Shown here: positions 5,700-13,775 of the stretch, piece by piece
Position numbering within the stretch: position 1 is the first letter of the stretch
How the letters are laid out: the number at the start of each line of letters is the position of its first letter
Source of the DNA: Chitinophagaceae bacterium
GTDB taxonomy: Bacteria; Bacteroidota; Bacteroidia; Chitinophagales; Chitinophagaceae
Assembly (NCBI GenBank): GCA_008080615.1
Contig: VIKJ01000002.1
Location: 1-21,753 of the forward strand
Length of the DNA: 21,753 nucleotides
Reading direction: 5' to 3'
Notes under the pieces: model-generated
Database searches by the model: none
Told to the model about the DNA's origin: nothing
The model's input: only the letters and a program-made list of their open reading frames with translations
Position numbers and translations under genes: made by a program

Positions 5700-5723
5700 A
5701 AATAGAACGAACCGATTGCCGTC

Positions 5724-6800
5724 ATGTTAAAAAATTTTGAGCCATTAACTATTAGCGATATTCGTAAAGAAACCAATGATTGTGTTTCTATTGCATTTGA
5801 TATTCCTGCAGCTGTAAAAAATAATTTTCAATTTACGCAAGGCCAACATCTCACGTTGAAAACCAAGATCAATGGCGAAGAAATTCGCAGATCTTATTCC
5901 ATTTGTAGTAGCCCTTTTGATAATGAAATTCGTGTTGCCATAAAAAAAGTACCTAACGGAATTTTTTCTACTTATGCGAATGAACAATTACGCAAGGGCA
6001 ATATTATTGAGGTAATGCCTCCTTCGGGTAAATTTTTTACCCCACTAGATGCTGCTGCAACCAAGCAATACATTGCATTTGCAGCGGGTAGTGGCATAAC
6101 CCCTATTTTCTCCATCATTAAAACCACCCTGCTAACCGAACCGAATAGCAGTTTCACTTTGGTATATGGTAATAAAAATAGGCACTCCATCATTTTTAAG
6201 GAAGCATTGGAAGCGCTGAAGAATAGGTTTATGGGTAGGCTAAGTATTGTATATATTTTATCTAGAGAAAAAACAGATGCGTCCATTCATTTTGGCAGAA
6301 TTGATGCAGAAAAATGTGAAGCCCTTTGCAAATTGTTGATTGATCCTAAAAAAGCAGCAGCCACTTTTTTATGCGGACCCGAAACAATGATTTTTGATGT
6401 AAAAAACGTATTGCAAAAAATAGGTGTTGATGAAAAGAACATTCATTTTGAACTATTTGCTGCTTCTAAGGTTAAAAAGAATGTAGCTGATATTGGGGTT
6501 AAATTGAACAATACTGTTCAATCGAATGTGACGGTGAAACAAGATGGTATTTCTTTTGATTTTAATGTACCGTTCGAAGGGGAGAGTATTTTAGAAGCAG
6601 CTTTAAAAAGTGGTGCTGATCTTCCTTTTGCTTGTAAAGGTGGCGTTTGTTGTACCTGTAAGGCTAAATTAATTGAAGGTGAAGTGGATATGGATGTGCA
6701 TTATGGATTGGAGCAAGAAGAAATTGAACATGGATTTATTCTTACCTGCCAATCTCATCCAAGAACAGAAAAAATAGTGATTGATTTTGATTCTAAATAA
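5724..6800 (+). CDS. paaE: Phenylacetyl-CoA epoxidase reductase subunit PaaE
   Basis: This 358-residue flavo-iron-sulfur reductase carries electrons from NADPH to the PaaAC oxygenase. It has an N-terminal FAD-binding barrel with RRSYSICSSP (55-64), an NAD(P)-binding domain with AAGSGITPI (120-128) and CGPETM (217-222), and a C-terminal plant-type 2Fe-2S ferredoxin domain. The cluster ligands are PFACKGGVCCTC (Cys304, Cys309, Cys312) and Cys342 in LTCQSHP. Length and domain order match PaaE. It begins 62 nt after paaR and leads the catabolic genes. This differs from the E. coli order, where paaE follows paaD. All key residues are present. Confidence 0.95.
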   Translation: MLKNFEPLTISDIRKETNDCVSIAFDIPAAVKNNFQFTQGQHLTLKTKINGEEIRRSYSICSSPFDNEIRVAIKKVPNGIFSTYANEQLRKGNIIEVMPPSGKFFTPLDAAATKQYIAFAAGSGITPIFSIIKTTLLTEPNSSFTLVYGNKNRHSIIFKEALEALKNRFMGRLSIVYILSREKTDASIHFGRIDAEKCEALCKLLIDPKKAAATFLCGPETMIFDVKNVLQKIGVDEKNIHFELFAASKVKKNVADIGVKLNNTVQSNVTVKQDGISFDFNVPFEGESILEAALKSGADLPFACKGGVCCTCKAKLIEGEVDMDVHYGLEQEEIEHGFILTCQSHPRTEKIVIDFDSK

Positions 6801-6809
6801 AACGATTGT

Positions 6810-7748
6810 ATGGAAAAAAATCTGGAAACGATATTTCAAGAAAAAATTGATGCAGAAATTCGCATAGAGCCAAAAGATTGGATGCCCGAAAAATATAGGC
6901 AAACATTAATTAGGCAAATTAGTCAACATGCGCACAGTGAAATTGTAGGTATGCTGCCCGAAGGCAATTGGATTACCCGTGCACCTTCCCTACGCAGAAA
7001 AGCTATTTTATTAGCCAAAGTACAAGACGAAGCTGGGCATGGTTTGTATTTATACAGTGCTGCAGAAACATTGGGCATCAGTAGAGATGAAATGACGGAA
7101 CAATTGCATACTGGAAAAGCCAAATATTCTTCCATCTTTAATTATCCTACACTTAGCTGGGCCGATATGGGGGTGATTGGTTGGTTAGTAGATGGGGCTG
7201 CGATTATGAACCAGGTACCTTTATGCAGAAGTAGTTTTGGCCCCTATGCTCGTGCAATGGTTCGTGTTTGTAAGGAAGAAAGTTTTCATCAACGCCAGGG
7301 TTTTGAAATTTTACTTACACTAAGCAAGGGTACTGAAGCACAACGCCAAATGGCACAAGATGCCATTGATAGATGGTGGTGGCCAAGTATCATGATGTTT
7401 GGGCCTAAAGACGATGAAAGCCCCAATAGTATTTTAAGCATGAAATGGAAAATAAAACGTTTCAGCAATGATGAGCTTCGCCAAAAATTTATTGATGTGA
7501 TAGCTGAACAAGTAAAAGTACTTGGATTCACCTTGCCCGATAAAGATTTAAAATGGAACGAAACAAGAAAGCATTATGATTTTGGTTCTATTAACTGGGA
7601 TGAATTTTGGCAAGTGATTCAAGGCAATGGCCCTTGTAATAAAGAACGATTAGATGCAAGAAAAAAAGCCTGGGCAGATGGTGAATGGGTAAGAGATGCT
7701 GCTACTGCTTATGCCAATAAAAAAGCAAAGCAAAATAAAGCAGCATAA
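6810..7748 (+). CDS. paaA: Phenylacetyl-CoA 1,2-epoxidase catalytic subunit PaaA
   Basis: This is the 312-residue catalytic alpha subunit of the multicomponent monooxygenase that inserts one oxygen into the ring of phenylacetyl-CoA to give the 1,2-epoxide. It is a ferritin-like four-helix bundle with a diiron site. Candidate ligands in the expected order and spacing are Glu44 (SEIVG), Glu74 and His77 (DEAGH), Asp128 (LVDGA), and Glu157 and His160 (EESFH). It starts 9 nt after paaE. The complex also needs PaaB and PaaC, all encoded next. Its length is typical. Confidence 0.96.
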   Translation: MEKNLETIFQEKIDAEIRIEPKDWMPEKYRQTLIRQISQHAHSEIVGMLPEGNWITRAPSLRRKAILLAKVQDEAGHGLYLYSAAETLGISRDEMTEQLHTGKAKYSSIFNYPTLSWADMGVIGWLVDGAAIMNQVPLCRSSFGPYARAMVRVCKEESFHQRQGFEILLTLSKGTEAQRQMAQDAIDRWWWPSIMMFGPKDDESPNSILSMKWKIKRFSNDELRQKFIDVIAEQVKVLGFTLPDKDLKWNETRKHYDFGSINWDEFWQVIQGNGPCNKERLDARKKAWADGEWVRDAATAYANKKAKQNKAA

Positions 7749-7778
7749 TTAATTCAAGTTTTCATTAAATAGATTGAT

Positions 7779-8147
7779 ATGAGCTTTCAACTAAATAAAC
7801 AGTACTACGGCGATTATGGTGAAGCCAAAAATGGCGCAGCCGATATTTCTACTAGTGGAGCATCTAAACAAGAATGGCCTTTATGGGAAATATTCATACG
7901 CAATAAACAAGGGCTAGATCATAAACATGTAGGAAGCTTACATGCAGCAGATGCGGCTATGGCTATTGAGAATGCGCGTGATGTATATACCAGAAGAATG
8001 GAAGGTGTAAGTATTTGGGCTGTAGAAACAAAATTCATTCATGCAAGTAACCCTGATGATGCTGCTGCATTATATGATCCTGCAAATGATAAAGCATATC
8101 GTCACCCAACTTTTTATGATTTGCCCGAGGCGGTTAAATACATGTAA
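7779..8147 (+). CDS. paaB: Phenylacetyl-CoA epoxidase subunit PaaB
   Basis: This is the small structural subunit of the epoxidase, which bridges PaaAC dimers. The recognisable core starts at about residue 33 (EWPLWEIFIRNKQGLDHKHVGS) and continues through DAAMAIENARDVYTRR and SIWAV, as in PaaB. At 122 residues it is longer than the E. coli protein (about 95). The extra length is an N-terminal stretch of about 30 residues rich in Gly, Ala, Ser and Tyr, likely disordered. The gene lies between paaA and paaC and abuts paaC without a gap. Confidence 0.93.
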   Translation: MSFQLNKQYYGDYGEAKNGAADISTSGASKQEWPLWEIFIRNKQGLDHKHVGSLHAADAAMAIENARDVYTRRMEGVSIWAVETKFIHASNPDDAAALYDPANDKAYRHPTFYDLPEAVKYM

Positions 8148-8879
8148 ATGAAAAATACAGAACAGATTAATCAGTTACTTCATTTAGCAGACAATGCCCT
8201 GATTATTGGGCATAGAAATAGCGAATGGTGTGGCCATGGCCCTATATTAGAACAGGATATTGCCATTTCCAATATTGCTTTAGATTATATTGGGCAAGCA
8301 AGAAATTTTTATCAATACGCTGCAACCTGCATTAATGGAAATGCTACTGATACAAAACCTGCTACAGAAGATAGTTTAGCATACTTGCGTGATGTAAGAG
8401 ATTTTAAAAATCATTTAATTACCGAGTTGCCCAATGGTGATTGGGCACAAACTAATTTACGAATATTTTTATTTAGTACTTATCAATATTTTTTATACCA
8501 ACAATTGCAACAGGATGCTGATGCACAAATTGGGGCAATTGCAGAAAAATCATTAAAAGAAGTTACTTACCATGTAAGGTGGGCAGGCGACTGGGTAATC
8601 AGATTAGGAGATGGTACTGAGGAGAGCAAAGCAAGAATGATGAATGCAGTAGATTATTTATGGCCCTACACTGGAGAATTATTTTTAGATACACCAACAA
8701 GTATTCAACAACAATGGTTGCAAAAAGTAACTGCGGTATTTGAAGAAGCAGGATTAGTAATTCCAACAAATACTTGGGCCCAAAAAGGTGGTAAAGAAGG
8801 CAATCACACAGAACATTTAGGATATATATTAGCCGAAATGCAATACATACAAAGAGCATATCCAAATAGTGAGTGGTAA
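8148..8879 (+). CDS. paaC: Phenylacetyl-CoA epoxidase structural subunit PaaC
   Basis: This 243-residue ferritin-like partner of PaaA resembles the catalytic subunit in fold but is thought not to hold the metal centre in the well-studied enzyme. Motifs include NSEWCGHGPILEQDIAISN (24-42), LDYIGQARNFYQ (45-56), a central VTYHVRWAGDWVIRLGDGT-like stretch, and LWPYTGELF. The ATG directly follows the paaB stop codon with no intervening base, a sign of coupled translation. Length matches the family (about 250). Confidence 0.95.
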   Translation: MKNTEQINQLLHLADNALIIGHRNSEWCGHGPILEQDIAISNIALDYIGQARNFYQYAATCINGNATDTKPATEDSLAYLRDVRDFKNHLITELPNGDWAQTNLRIFLFSTYQYFLYQQLQQDADAQIGAIAEKSLKEVTYHVRWAGDWVIRLGDGTEESKARMMNAVDYLWPYTGELFLDTPTSIQQQWLQKVTAVFEEAGLVIPTNTWAQKGGKEGNHTEHLGYILAEMQYIQRAYPNSEW

Positions 8880-8880
8880 T

Positions 8881-9366
8881 ATGGAATCAACAAATCAACA
8901 GCATATCTGGCAAGTATTACAAACCGTTCATGATCCCGAAATACCGGTATTGTCGATTGTTGATATGGGTATTGTGCGCGCTGTTGAAATAAATTCAACT
9001 GAAGTTATCATCACCATTACACCCACCTATTCTGGATGCCCTGCAATGGATATGATTAGCATGCAAATAAGAATGGCTTTATTAGAAGCAGGATATAAAA
9101 ATATTGTACTTAAACAAATATTATCGCCGGCCTGGACAACTGATTGGATTACCCAAGAAGGAAAGGATCAACTAAAAGCATATGGTATTGCTGCACCAGT
9201 TGGGAAAAGTGCAGATGCCATTTTTTTAACCGAACTTACTATCGAATGTCCGCAATGCAATTCTACTAAAACGGAATTGGTATCACAATTTGGAAGTACT
9301 GCCTGCAAAGCATTGTATAAATGCAATGATTGTAAGGAACCATTTGATTATTTTAAATGTCATTAA
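8881..9366 (+). CDS. paaD: PaaD, MIP18-family maturation factor for the epoxidase
   Basis: This 161-residue protein starts at the ATG one base after the paaC stop. A GTG at 8869 is in frame but would overlap paaC and adds only SGN. The N-terminal MIP18/DUF59 domain has HDPEIP (17-22), VDMGIVR and TPTYSGCPAMD (47-57) with the conserved Cys53. The C-terminal part has paired cysteines, CPQC (123-126), Cys142 and CNDC (148-151), that could bind zinc or an iron-sulfur cluster. PaaD is needed for epoxidase activity in vivo and is thought to help assemble the Fe-S or diiron centres. Confidence 0.93.
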   Translation: MESTNQQHIWQVLQTVHDPEIPVLSIVDMGIVRAVEINSTEVIITITPTYSGCPAMDMISMQIRMALLEAGYKNIVLKQILSPAWTTDWITQEGKDQLKAYGIAAPVGKSADAIFLTELTIECPQCNSTKTELVSQFGSTACKALYKCNDCKEPFDYFKCH

Positions 9367-9380
9367 TATAAACTACTACT

Positions 9381-10157
9381 ATGGCTTCTATTGAATTTAC
9401 TATTGAAAACAATATTGCTTTCATAACGCTGAACAGGCCCGATAAACTAAACTCATTCAACAGAGAAATGGCTTTGTTAATGCAATCAGTATTGGCTGAA
9501 TGTGAAACCAATGAAGCCGTTCGCTGTATTTATATAACAGGTGCTGGCAAAGGATTTTGTGCTGGTCAGGATTTGGCCGAAGTAGCAGATCCTGAAGGTC
9601 CGGGAATGGAAACCATTTTAAGTGAACATTACAATCCCATTGTAGCTAAACTGCGCAGTATTCCTAAGCCCATTGTTGCTGCAGTAAATGGTGTAGCTGC
9701 TGGTGCTGGTGCCAATATTGCCTTGGCTTGTGATATTGTGGTGAGTACTGCTTCTGGTTCTTTTATTCAAGCATTTTCTAAAATTGGATTGATACCTGAT
9801 AGTGGCGGAACATTCACCTTGCCCAGATTAATTGGTTTTCAAAGAGCCAGTGCGTTGATGATGTTGGGTGATAAAATAAGCGCTAATGCTGCAATGGAAA
9901 TGGGTATGTTGTATAAAGTATTTGATGATGTGGTATTTGTAAGTGAGAGTTTAAAAATTGCCGCAACACTTGCTAAAATGCCTACCAAAGCATTGGGATA
10001 TATTAAACACGCACTCAATGAGTCGGCAACCAACAACTTATCAGATCAATTGAAATTGGAAGATGAATATCAACAAAAAGCTGCTGCTACAGCCGACTTT
10101 AAAGAAGGTGTAGATGCATTTTTAGAAAAAAGACCTCCTGTTTATACAGGAAAATAA
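9381..10157 (+). CDS. paaG: 2-(1,2-epoxy-1,2-dihydrophenyl)acetyl-CoA isomerase PaaG
   Basis: This 258-residue member of the crotonase superfamily has CAGQDL (60-65) and AVNGVAAGAGANIALACD (101-118), which form the oxyanion hole, and IGLIPDSGGT (135-144). Asp140 in the last motif is the position of the PaaG catalytic Asp. The PDSGGT form, lacking the second Glu of hydratases, favours PaaG over the hydratase PaaF. PaaG turns the ring epoxide into the seven-membered oxepin-CoA. It follows paaD by 14 nt. Confidence 0.88.
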   Translation: MASIEFTIENNIAFITLNRPDKLNSFNREMALLMQSVLAECETNEAVRCIYITGAGKGFCAGQDLAEVADPEGPGMETILSEHYNPIVAKLRSIPKPIVAAVNGVAAGAGANIALACDIVVSTASGSFIQAFSKIGLIPDSGGTFTLPRLIGFQRASALMMLGDKISANAAMEMGMLYKVFDDVVFVSESLKIAATLAKMPTKALGYIKHALNESATNNLSDQLKLEDEYQQKAAATADFKEGVDAFLEKRPPVYTGK

Positions 10158-10167
10158 ATAAACAATT

Positions 10168-10578
10168 ATGAATCCTCAAACTGTTGTTTCGCATATTTTA
10201 CAAACCGATGCTTTTTCTAATTGGTTGGGTATTAAAGTAATTAGTCTCGAAGAGGGAAGCAGTAAAATTGAAATGACTATTAGGCCAGAAATGATGAATG
10301 GCTTGGGTATTGTACATGGAGGAATTGCTTTTGCATTTGCCGATAGCGCTTTTGCATTTGCATGCAATAACAGAAATAATTTATCCGTAGCATTAGATAA
10401 TGCCATCAATTATTTAAAGCCTATTCATACTGGTGATGTTATTACTGCAGTAGCCACTGAAATACACAATGGCAAAAGCACGGGGCTATATCAAGTATCC
10501 ATCACCAATCAACACAATCAAGTTGTAGCCATTTTTAAAGGCACTTGCTTTAGAACTGGCAAGCCTGTTGTTAAATAA
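10168..10578 (+). CDS. paaI: Hydroxyphenylacetyl-CoA thioesterase PaaI
   Basis: This 136-residue hotdog-fold thioesterase has the PaaI signature NGLGIVHGGIAFAFADSAFA (44-63) with the HGG turn and Asp59 as likely catalytic acid. Next comes FACNNRN, then SVALDNAINYLKPIHTGD. It hydrolyses hydroxylated phenylacetyl-CoA by-products and so frees CoA when the epoxide goes astray. Length is typical (about 140). The gene is 10 nt after paaG. Confidence 0.93.
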   Translation: MNPQTVVSHILQTDAFSNWLGIKVISLEEGSSKIEMTIRPEMMNGLGIVHGGIAFAFADSAFAFACNNRNNLSVALDNAINYLKPIHTGDVITAVATEIHNGKSTGLYQVSITNQHNQVVAIFKGTCFRTGKPVVK

Positions 10579-10585
10579 GAATCAC

Positions 10586-11179
10586 ATGATTTATGCTTTC
10601 AAAGGTTTTATACCAGTAATTGATGCTTCTTCCTTTGTGCATCCATTAGCTGCAGTTACCGGAAATGTAGTGATTGGTAAAAACGTTTACATTGGGCCGG
10701 GTGCCGCAATTCGTGGTGATTGGGGTGCTATCATTATAGAAGATGGATGCAATGTGCAAGAGAATTGTACCCTGCATATGTTTCCTGGCGCTACTGTTTT
10801 ACTAAAAGAAAATGCCCATATAGGGCATGGTGCCGTAATTCATGGCGCAACAATTGGCTGCAATTGTTTGATTGGAATGAATAGCGTAATCATGGATAAT
10901 GTTCAATTAGGAAACGAATGTATTGTTGGTGCTATGAGTTTCATTAAAGCAGATGAGGTATTTGAACAAAGAAGTTTAATTGCAGGCAATCCTGCCAAAA
11001 AAATAAAAGAGGTAACGGATGAAATGATTGCTTGGAAAACAAAGGGTACGCAATTGTATCAAACACTTCCATTAGATATGCAAACAAATTGGGAAGAAGT
11101 AGCGCCATTGAGGGAAATGCCTGCCAATAGACCAGCACAGGAAATTTTATACCATACCTGGAACCAGTTGAAAAAGTAA
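10586..11179 (+). CDS. paaY: PaaY, gamma-carbonic-anhydrase-like hexapeptide thioesterase
   Basis: This 197-residue left-handed beta-helix protein has hexapeptide repeats from about residue 13 (VHPLAAVTGNVVIGKNVYIG). Three candidate metal-binding His residues, His64 (TLHMFPG), His81 and His86 (IGHGAVIHG), occupy the gamma-carbonic-anhydrase positions. The C-terminal part is helical. PaaY hydrolyses the dead-end 2-hydroxycyclohepta-1,4,6-triene-1-formyl-CoA formed in the pathway. The ATG at 10586 is chosen over a TTG at 10568 that would overlap paaI; it gives the E. coli-like length of about 196. Last gene of the operon. Confidence 0.9.
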   Translation: MIYAFKGFIPVIDASSFVHPLAAVTGNVVIGKNVYIGPGAAIRGDWGAIIIEDGCNVQENCTLHMFPGATVLLKENAHIGHGAVIHGATIGCNCLIGMNSVIMDNVQLGNECIVGAMSFIKADEVFEQRSLIAGNPAKKIKEVTDEMIAWKTKGTQLYQTLPLDMQTNWEEVAPLREMPANRPAQEILYHTWNQLKK

Positions 11180-11195
11180 ACAAGCAACAATATCC

Positions 11196-11238
11196 TATCT
11201 TCGCATCATTCAACATAGCCTTACAATCAACGTAGGGC
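11196..11238 (+). promoter_or_regulatory. obgE leader: candidate -7 element and hairpin
   Basis: TATCTTCG (11196-11203) repeats the -7-like sequence seen before paaR, but no TTG stands 19 nt upstream. Downstream, GCCTTAC (11218-11224) pairs fully with GTAGGGC (11232-11238, one G-U pair) around a 7-nt loop, ending 13 nt before the TTG start codon. The hairpin has no following U-run, so it is not a terminator. It could limit ribosome access. No terminator separates paaY from this leader. Confidence 0.3.
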
Positions 11239-11251
11239 ATAAACTAGTATT

Positions 11252-12256
11252 TTGGCGGAACGGAATAATTTCATTGACTACATTCGAATTTTTGCCCGCA
11301 GTGGTCATGGCGGCGCAGGTGTAAAGCATTTTATGCGGAACAAATTAACCGCGATGGGTGGGCCCGACGGTGGAGATGGGGGCCGCGGCGGTCATATTAT
11401 TTTACGGGGCAATAGTAATTTATGGACCCTCTTGCATTTGCGTTATTTTAAAAACGTATTGGCCGAGGATGGCGAAAATGGTAGCAAAGACAATTGTACA
11501 GGTAAAGATGGAAAAGATATTTATATAGATGTTCCATTAGGTACCATTGCCAGAGATGAAGAAACTGGAAAAAAAGAAGCAGAGATTTTAGAAGACGGGC
11601 AAGAATATATATGGATGCGTGGAGGAAGAGGTGGTTTGGGTAATGCCCATTTTGCTACCCCCACTAACCAAGTTCCAGAACACGCTCAACCCGGTGAAGC
11701 AGGTATAGAAGGTTGGAAAAATATTGAGCTGAAAGTATTGGCAGACGTGGGTTTGGTAGGATTTCCTAATGCTGGAAAATCTACATTATTAGCGGCCATA
11801 ACTGCTGCAAAACCAAAGATTGCCAACTATGCTTTTACTACATTGATTCCTCAATTAGGCATGGTTGAATACCGAGATCAAAAATCTTTTTGTATTGCAG
11901 ACTTACCGGGCATTATAGAAGGTGCTGCAGAAGGAAAAGGATTGGGCCATCGTTTCTTAAGACATATTGAGCGAAATTCTGTATTGCTGTTTTTAATACC
12001 CGCCGACAGTGCAGATCATAAAAAAGAATTTGACATTCTGCGTCAGGAATTAAAATCGTACAATGAAGAAATGCTGCAAAAAGACTTCATCATTGCAGTG
12101 AGTAAAAGCGATATGCTGGATGATGAATTAAAAGAAGCCATCAGCAAAGAATTACCTGCTGGAATTCCACATGTATTTATCTCTTCAGTTACCAATAAGG
12201 GCTTAATTGAACTCAAAGACCTACTTTGGGATACCTTGAACAAGCCTATTTCATAA
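11252..12256 (+). CDS. obgE: GTPase ObgE/CgtA, TTG start
   Basis: This 334-residue essential GTPase binds the large ribosomal subunit. The glycine-rich Obg domain spans about 3-158, with RSGHGGAGVKHF, GGPDGGDGGRGG (36-47) and RGGRGGLGNAHFATPTNQ. The G domain follows with GFPNAGKST (170-178), TT of switch I, DLPGIIEGA (217-225) and SKSD (284-287, where NKxD is usual). There is no ATG near the conserved FIDYIRIF start and upstream codons do not extend the homology, so TTG at 11252 is the best start. The C-terminal extension of some Obg proteins is absent. It lies 72 nt after paaY on the same strand. Confidence 0.93.
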   Translation: MAERNNFIDYIRIFARSGHGGAGVKHFMRNKLTAMGGPDGGDGGRGGHIILRGNSNLWTLLHLRYFKNVLAEDGENGSKDNCTGKDGKDIYIDVPLGTIARDEETGKKEAEILEDGQEYIWMRGGRGGLGNAHFATPTNQVPEHAQPGEAGIEGWKNIELKVLADVGLVGFPNAGKSTLLAAITAAKPKIANYAFTTLIPQLGMVEYRDQKSFCIADLPGIIEGAAEGKGLGHRFLRHIERNSVLLFLIPADSADHKKEFDILRQELKSYNEEMLQKDFIIAVSKSDMLDDELKEAISKELPAGIPHVFISSVTNKGLIELKDLLWDTLNKPIS

Positions 12257-12288
12257 AGTATAGTATTGATTATCAATTAGTTACGTTT

Positions 12289-12434
12289 TTTAACTTAAAA
12301 AAGGGGTTACCTTTCTTCCATCCTAGTATTAATGTGTATAGTGTACACTAAGTAGCTAACGCTACATTTCGATTTCCGCTTTTAGCGTGATCATTTGCTT
12401 GCCAAAGTGAGTTTGAAAATTTTATTGATCATTT
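12289..12434 (+). promoter_or_regulatory. Palindrome-rich leader of the small secreted protein gene
   Basis: The gap between obgE and the next gene (12257-12447) holds a perfect 12-bp palindrome TAGTGTACACTA (12339-12350), GTAGC/GCTAC arms (12352-12356 and 12361-12365), overlapping ACGCTA/TAGCGT arms (12359-12364 and 12383-12388), and TGATCATTT twice (12389-12397, 12426-12434; 37 bp apart). TTTG at 12412-12415 followed 19 nt later by TAAATTAT is a poor promoter candidate. No clear obgE terminator is seen. Confidence 0.35.
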
Positions 12435-12447
12435 TAAATTATTAATT

Positions 12448-12876
12448 ATGAAAAAGCAAATGTTAAGTTCTTTCGCAAAAAGATTTTTTTTAGGCAATTT
12501 AATGGCAGCAATGTTATTCTTATCTGCTAACGCCTCTGTTGCACCCGTTCGTTACAATTTTGAACCAAGCAAAACAAACAGAGCTGCTTTAACTTATAAG
12601 GGTACAGATAGCAATGACTACCTAACTTTTCAGGTAGTGTATAGCAATCCTACTGCTACTGCATTTAAATTAACCATCACAGATAACACAGGTGAATTAA
12701 TCTTCACTGAAACCTATCAGGATGAGCAATTCAGCAAAACATTTAAATTGTTGAAAGAAGATATCAGCAAATTAAATTTCACTATTCGCGATGCGAAAAC
12801 AGGTGAAACAGAAAAATTCAACGTCAACATCACTGTAGGTGTTACTGAGAATGTAGTTGTATCTCGTAAAAAATAA
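12448..12876 (+). CDS. Small secreted protein of unknown function
   Basis: This 142-residue protein has a clear signal peptide: a basic start (MKKQM, then AKR), a hydrophobic core and likely cleavage after ANA at residue 29. The remaining 110 or so residues alternate short hydrophobic strands and polar turns (LTFQVVYSN, FKLTITDNTGELIF, LNFTIRD, FNVNITVGV). This suggests a single beta-sandwich domain such as those in Bacteroidetes periplasmic or surface proteins. There are no cysteines after cleavage and no catalytic motif that I recognise. It is monocistronic, with a long upstream region and its own terminator. Function cannot be assigned. Confidence 0.7.
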   Translation: MKKQMLSSFAKRFFLGNLMAAMLFLSANASVAPVRYNFEPSKTNRAALTYKGTDSNDYLTFQVVYSNPTATAFKLTITDNTGELIFTETYQDEQFSKTFKLLKEDISKLNFTIRDAKTGETEKFNVNITVGVTENVVVSRKK

Positions 12877-12897
12877 TCAAGTAATTCACAAAGCTTT

Positions 12898-12938
12898 AAA
12901 AAAAAGGAACCCGCTGATTTAAATCAACGGGTTCCTTT
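12898..12938. terminator. Bidirectional terminator between convergent genes
   Basis: AAAGGAACCCG (12903-12913) and CGGGTTCCTTT (12928-12938) form a perfect 11-bp stem, with TGATTTAAATCA inside able to pair further. Eight A (12898-12905) precede it, giving a strong U-run on the minus strand; the plus-strand U-run (CCTTTAATTG) is weaker. It serves the secreted-protein gene on the plus strand and the DUF4397 gene on the minus strand. Confidence 0.88.
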
Positions 12939-13016
12939 AATTGTTTGATGCTATATTTTTTGCAAGCCAATAAAGTGCAGGTTGCAATATGGAAGGCTAG
13001 TTATTTATTTAAGCTT

Positions 13017-13700
13017 TTACTTATCAGTAACCGGAACCAATGCAATGGCTTGTGCCCCAGTTGATACAGCGCTAAAGCCACGTAAAATCAACGTGTAACT
13101 TTTTCCCGCTACCGGAGCAAATCCTGGAAGCTGAAATAAAACCACACTTGAACCTGCTACTACTGCAGATACATTAAATGTACCTGGATCTACTGCAATG
13201 TATTTTGAATATGCAGCATCCACAGAATGATCATTGGTAGTTCTTGCTGTAAATAAATTAGTAGTGCCATCTTTTTTAATATCTACAGATACTGCTCCTT
13301 TATAAAAATTTAAGAAACGTACATTCGCTTTGCCTGAAGGTGGTGCCGCTTGATCATCAATTACTAAACTTACTTTCATATTAGTAACGGAATCGTACAC
13401 AAAAAAGGAATAATGAATTCCAGTTTGCAATGCTAAGTTACCGCTAAACAAAGTTTGTGTTGCTCCTGTAGCATTGATGGTGAATGCAGGATTACTAGCG
13501 CTTATGGGCCTATATAATGAAGCAGCTCCATAAGACACTCCACCTACTAATAAGGAACCAGTTGCATTAAAATCTAAATTGGAACTATTAGGAGCAAGAT
13601 TTACAAAACGAATATTGGCTTCTCCAGAACTAGCAGTTTTTGAACAAGAAATAAAACTAAAACATGCTATTGAAACCATTGCAATCAGAAAATTTTTCAT
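13017..13700 (-). CDS. DUF4397 lipoprotein
   Basis: This 227-residue cell-envelope protein has a lipoprotein-type signal (MKNFLIAMVSIACFSF, then FISC with Cys19 as anchor). Two tandem immunoglobulin-like units follow. One begins at ANIRFVNLAPNSSNLDF (about 28-44), the other at ANVRFLNFYKGAVSVDI (about 125-141). The repeated A-N-[IV]-R-F-[VL]-N start is the hallmark of DUF4397. The function of the family is unknown; a surface adhesion or structural role is only a guess. The gene follows typA on the same strand, just past the typA terminator, so its promoter is unclear. Confidence 0.82.
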   Translation of the reverse strand: MKNFLIAMVSIACFSFISCSKTASSGEANIRFVNLAPNSSNLDFNATGSLLVGGVSYGAASLYRPISASNPAFTINATGATQTLFSGNLALQTGIHYSFFVYDSVTNMKVSLVIDDQAAPPSGKANVRFLNFYKGAVSVDIKKDGTTNLFTARTTNDHSVDAAYSKYIAVDPGTFNVSAVVAGSSVVLFQLPGFAPVAGKSYTLILRGFSAVSTGAQAIALVPVTDK

Positions 13701-13717
13701 ATCGTAATATTGATGGT

Positions 13718-13750
13718 AAAAAAAAGCTACCAGATTTTCATCTGATAGCT
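13718..13750 (-). terminator. Rho-independent terminator of typA
   Basis: On the minus strand AGCTATCAGAT pairs with ATCTGGTAGCT around a GAAA loop (plus-strand arms 13740-13750 and 13725-13735; one G-U pair), followed by eight T. It ends 26-58 nt after the typA stop and only 17 nt before the DUF4397 start codon, leaving almost no room for a promoter between. Confidence 0.9.
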
Positions 13751-13775
13751 GTAATATAATTTATTTTTTTAAAAC

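Noticed and set aside
9381..10157. Calling the crotonase paaF (enoyl-CoA hydratase)
   Set aside because: The PDSGGT motif with Asp140 and the lack of a second catalytic Glu fit the isomerase PaaG better.
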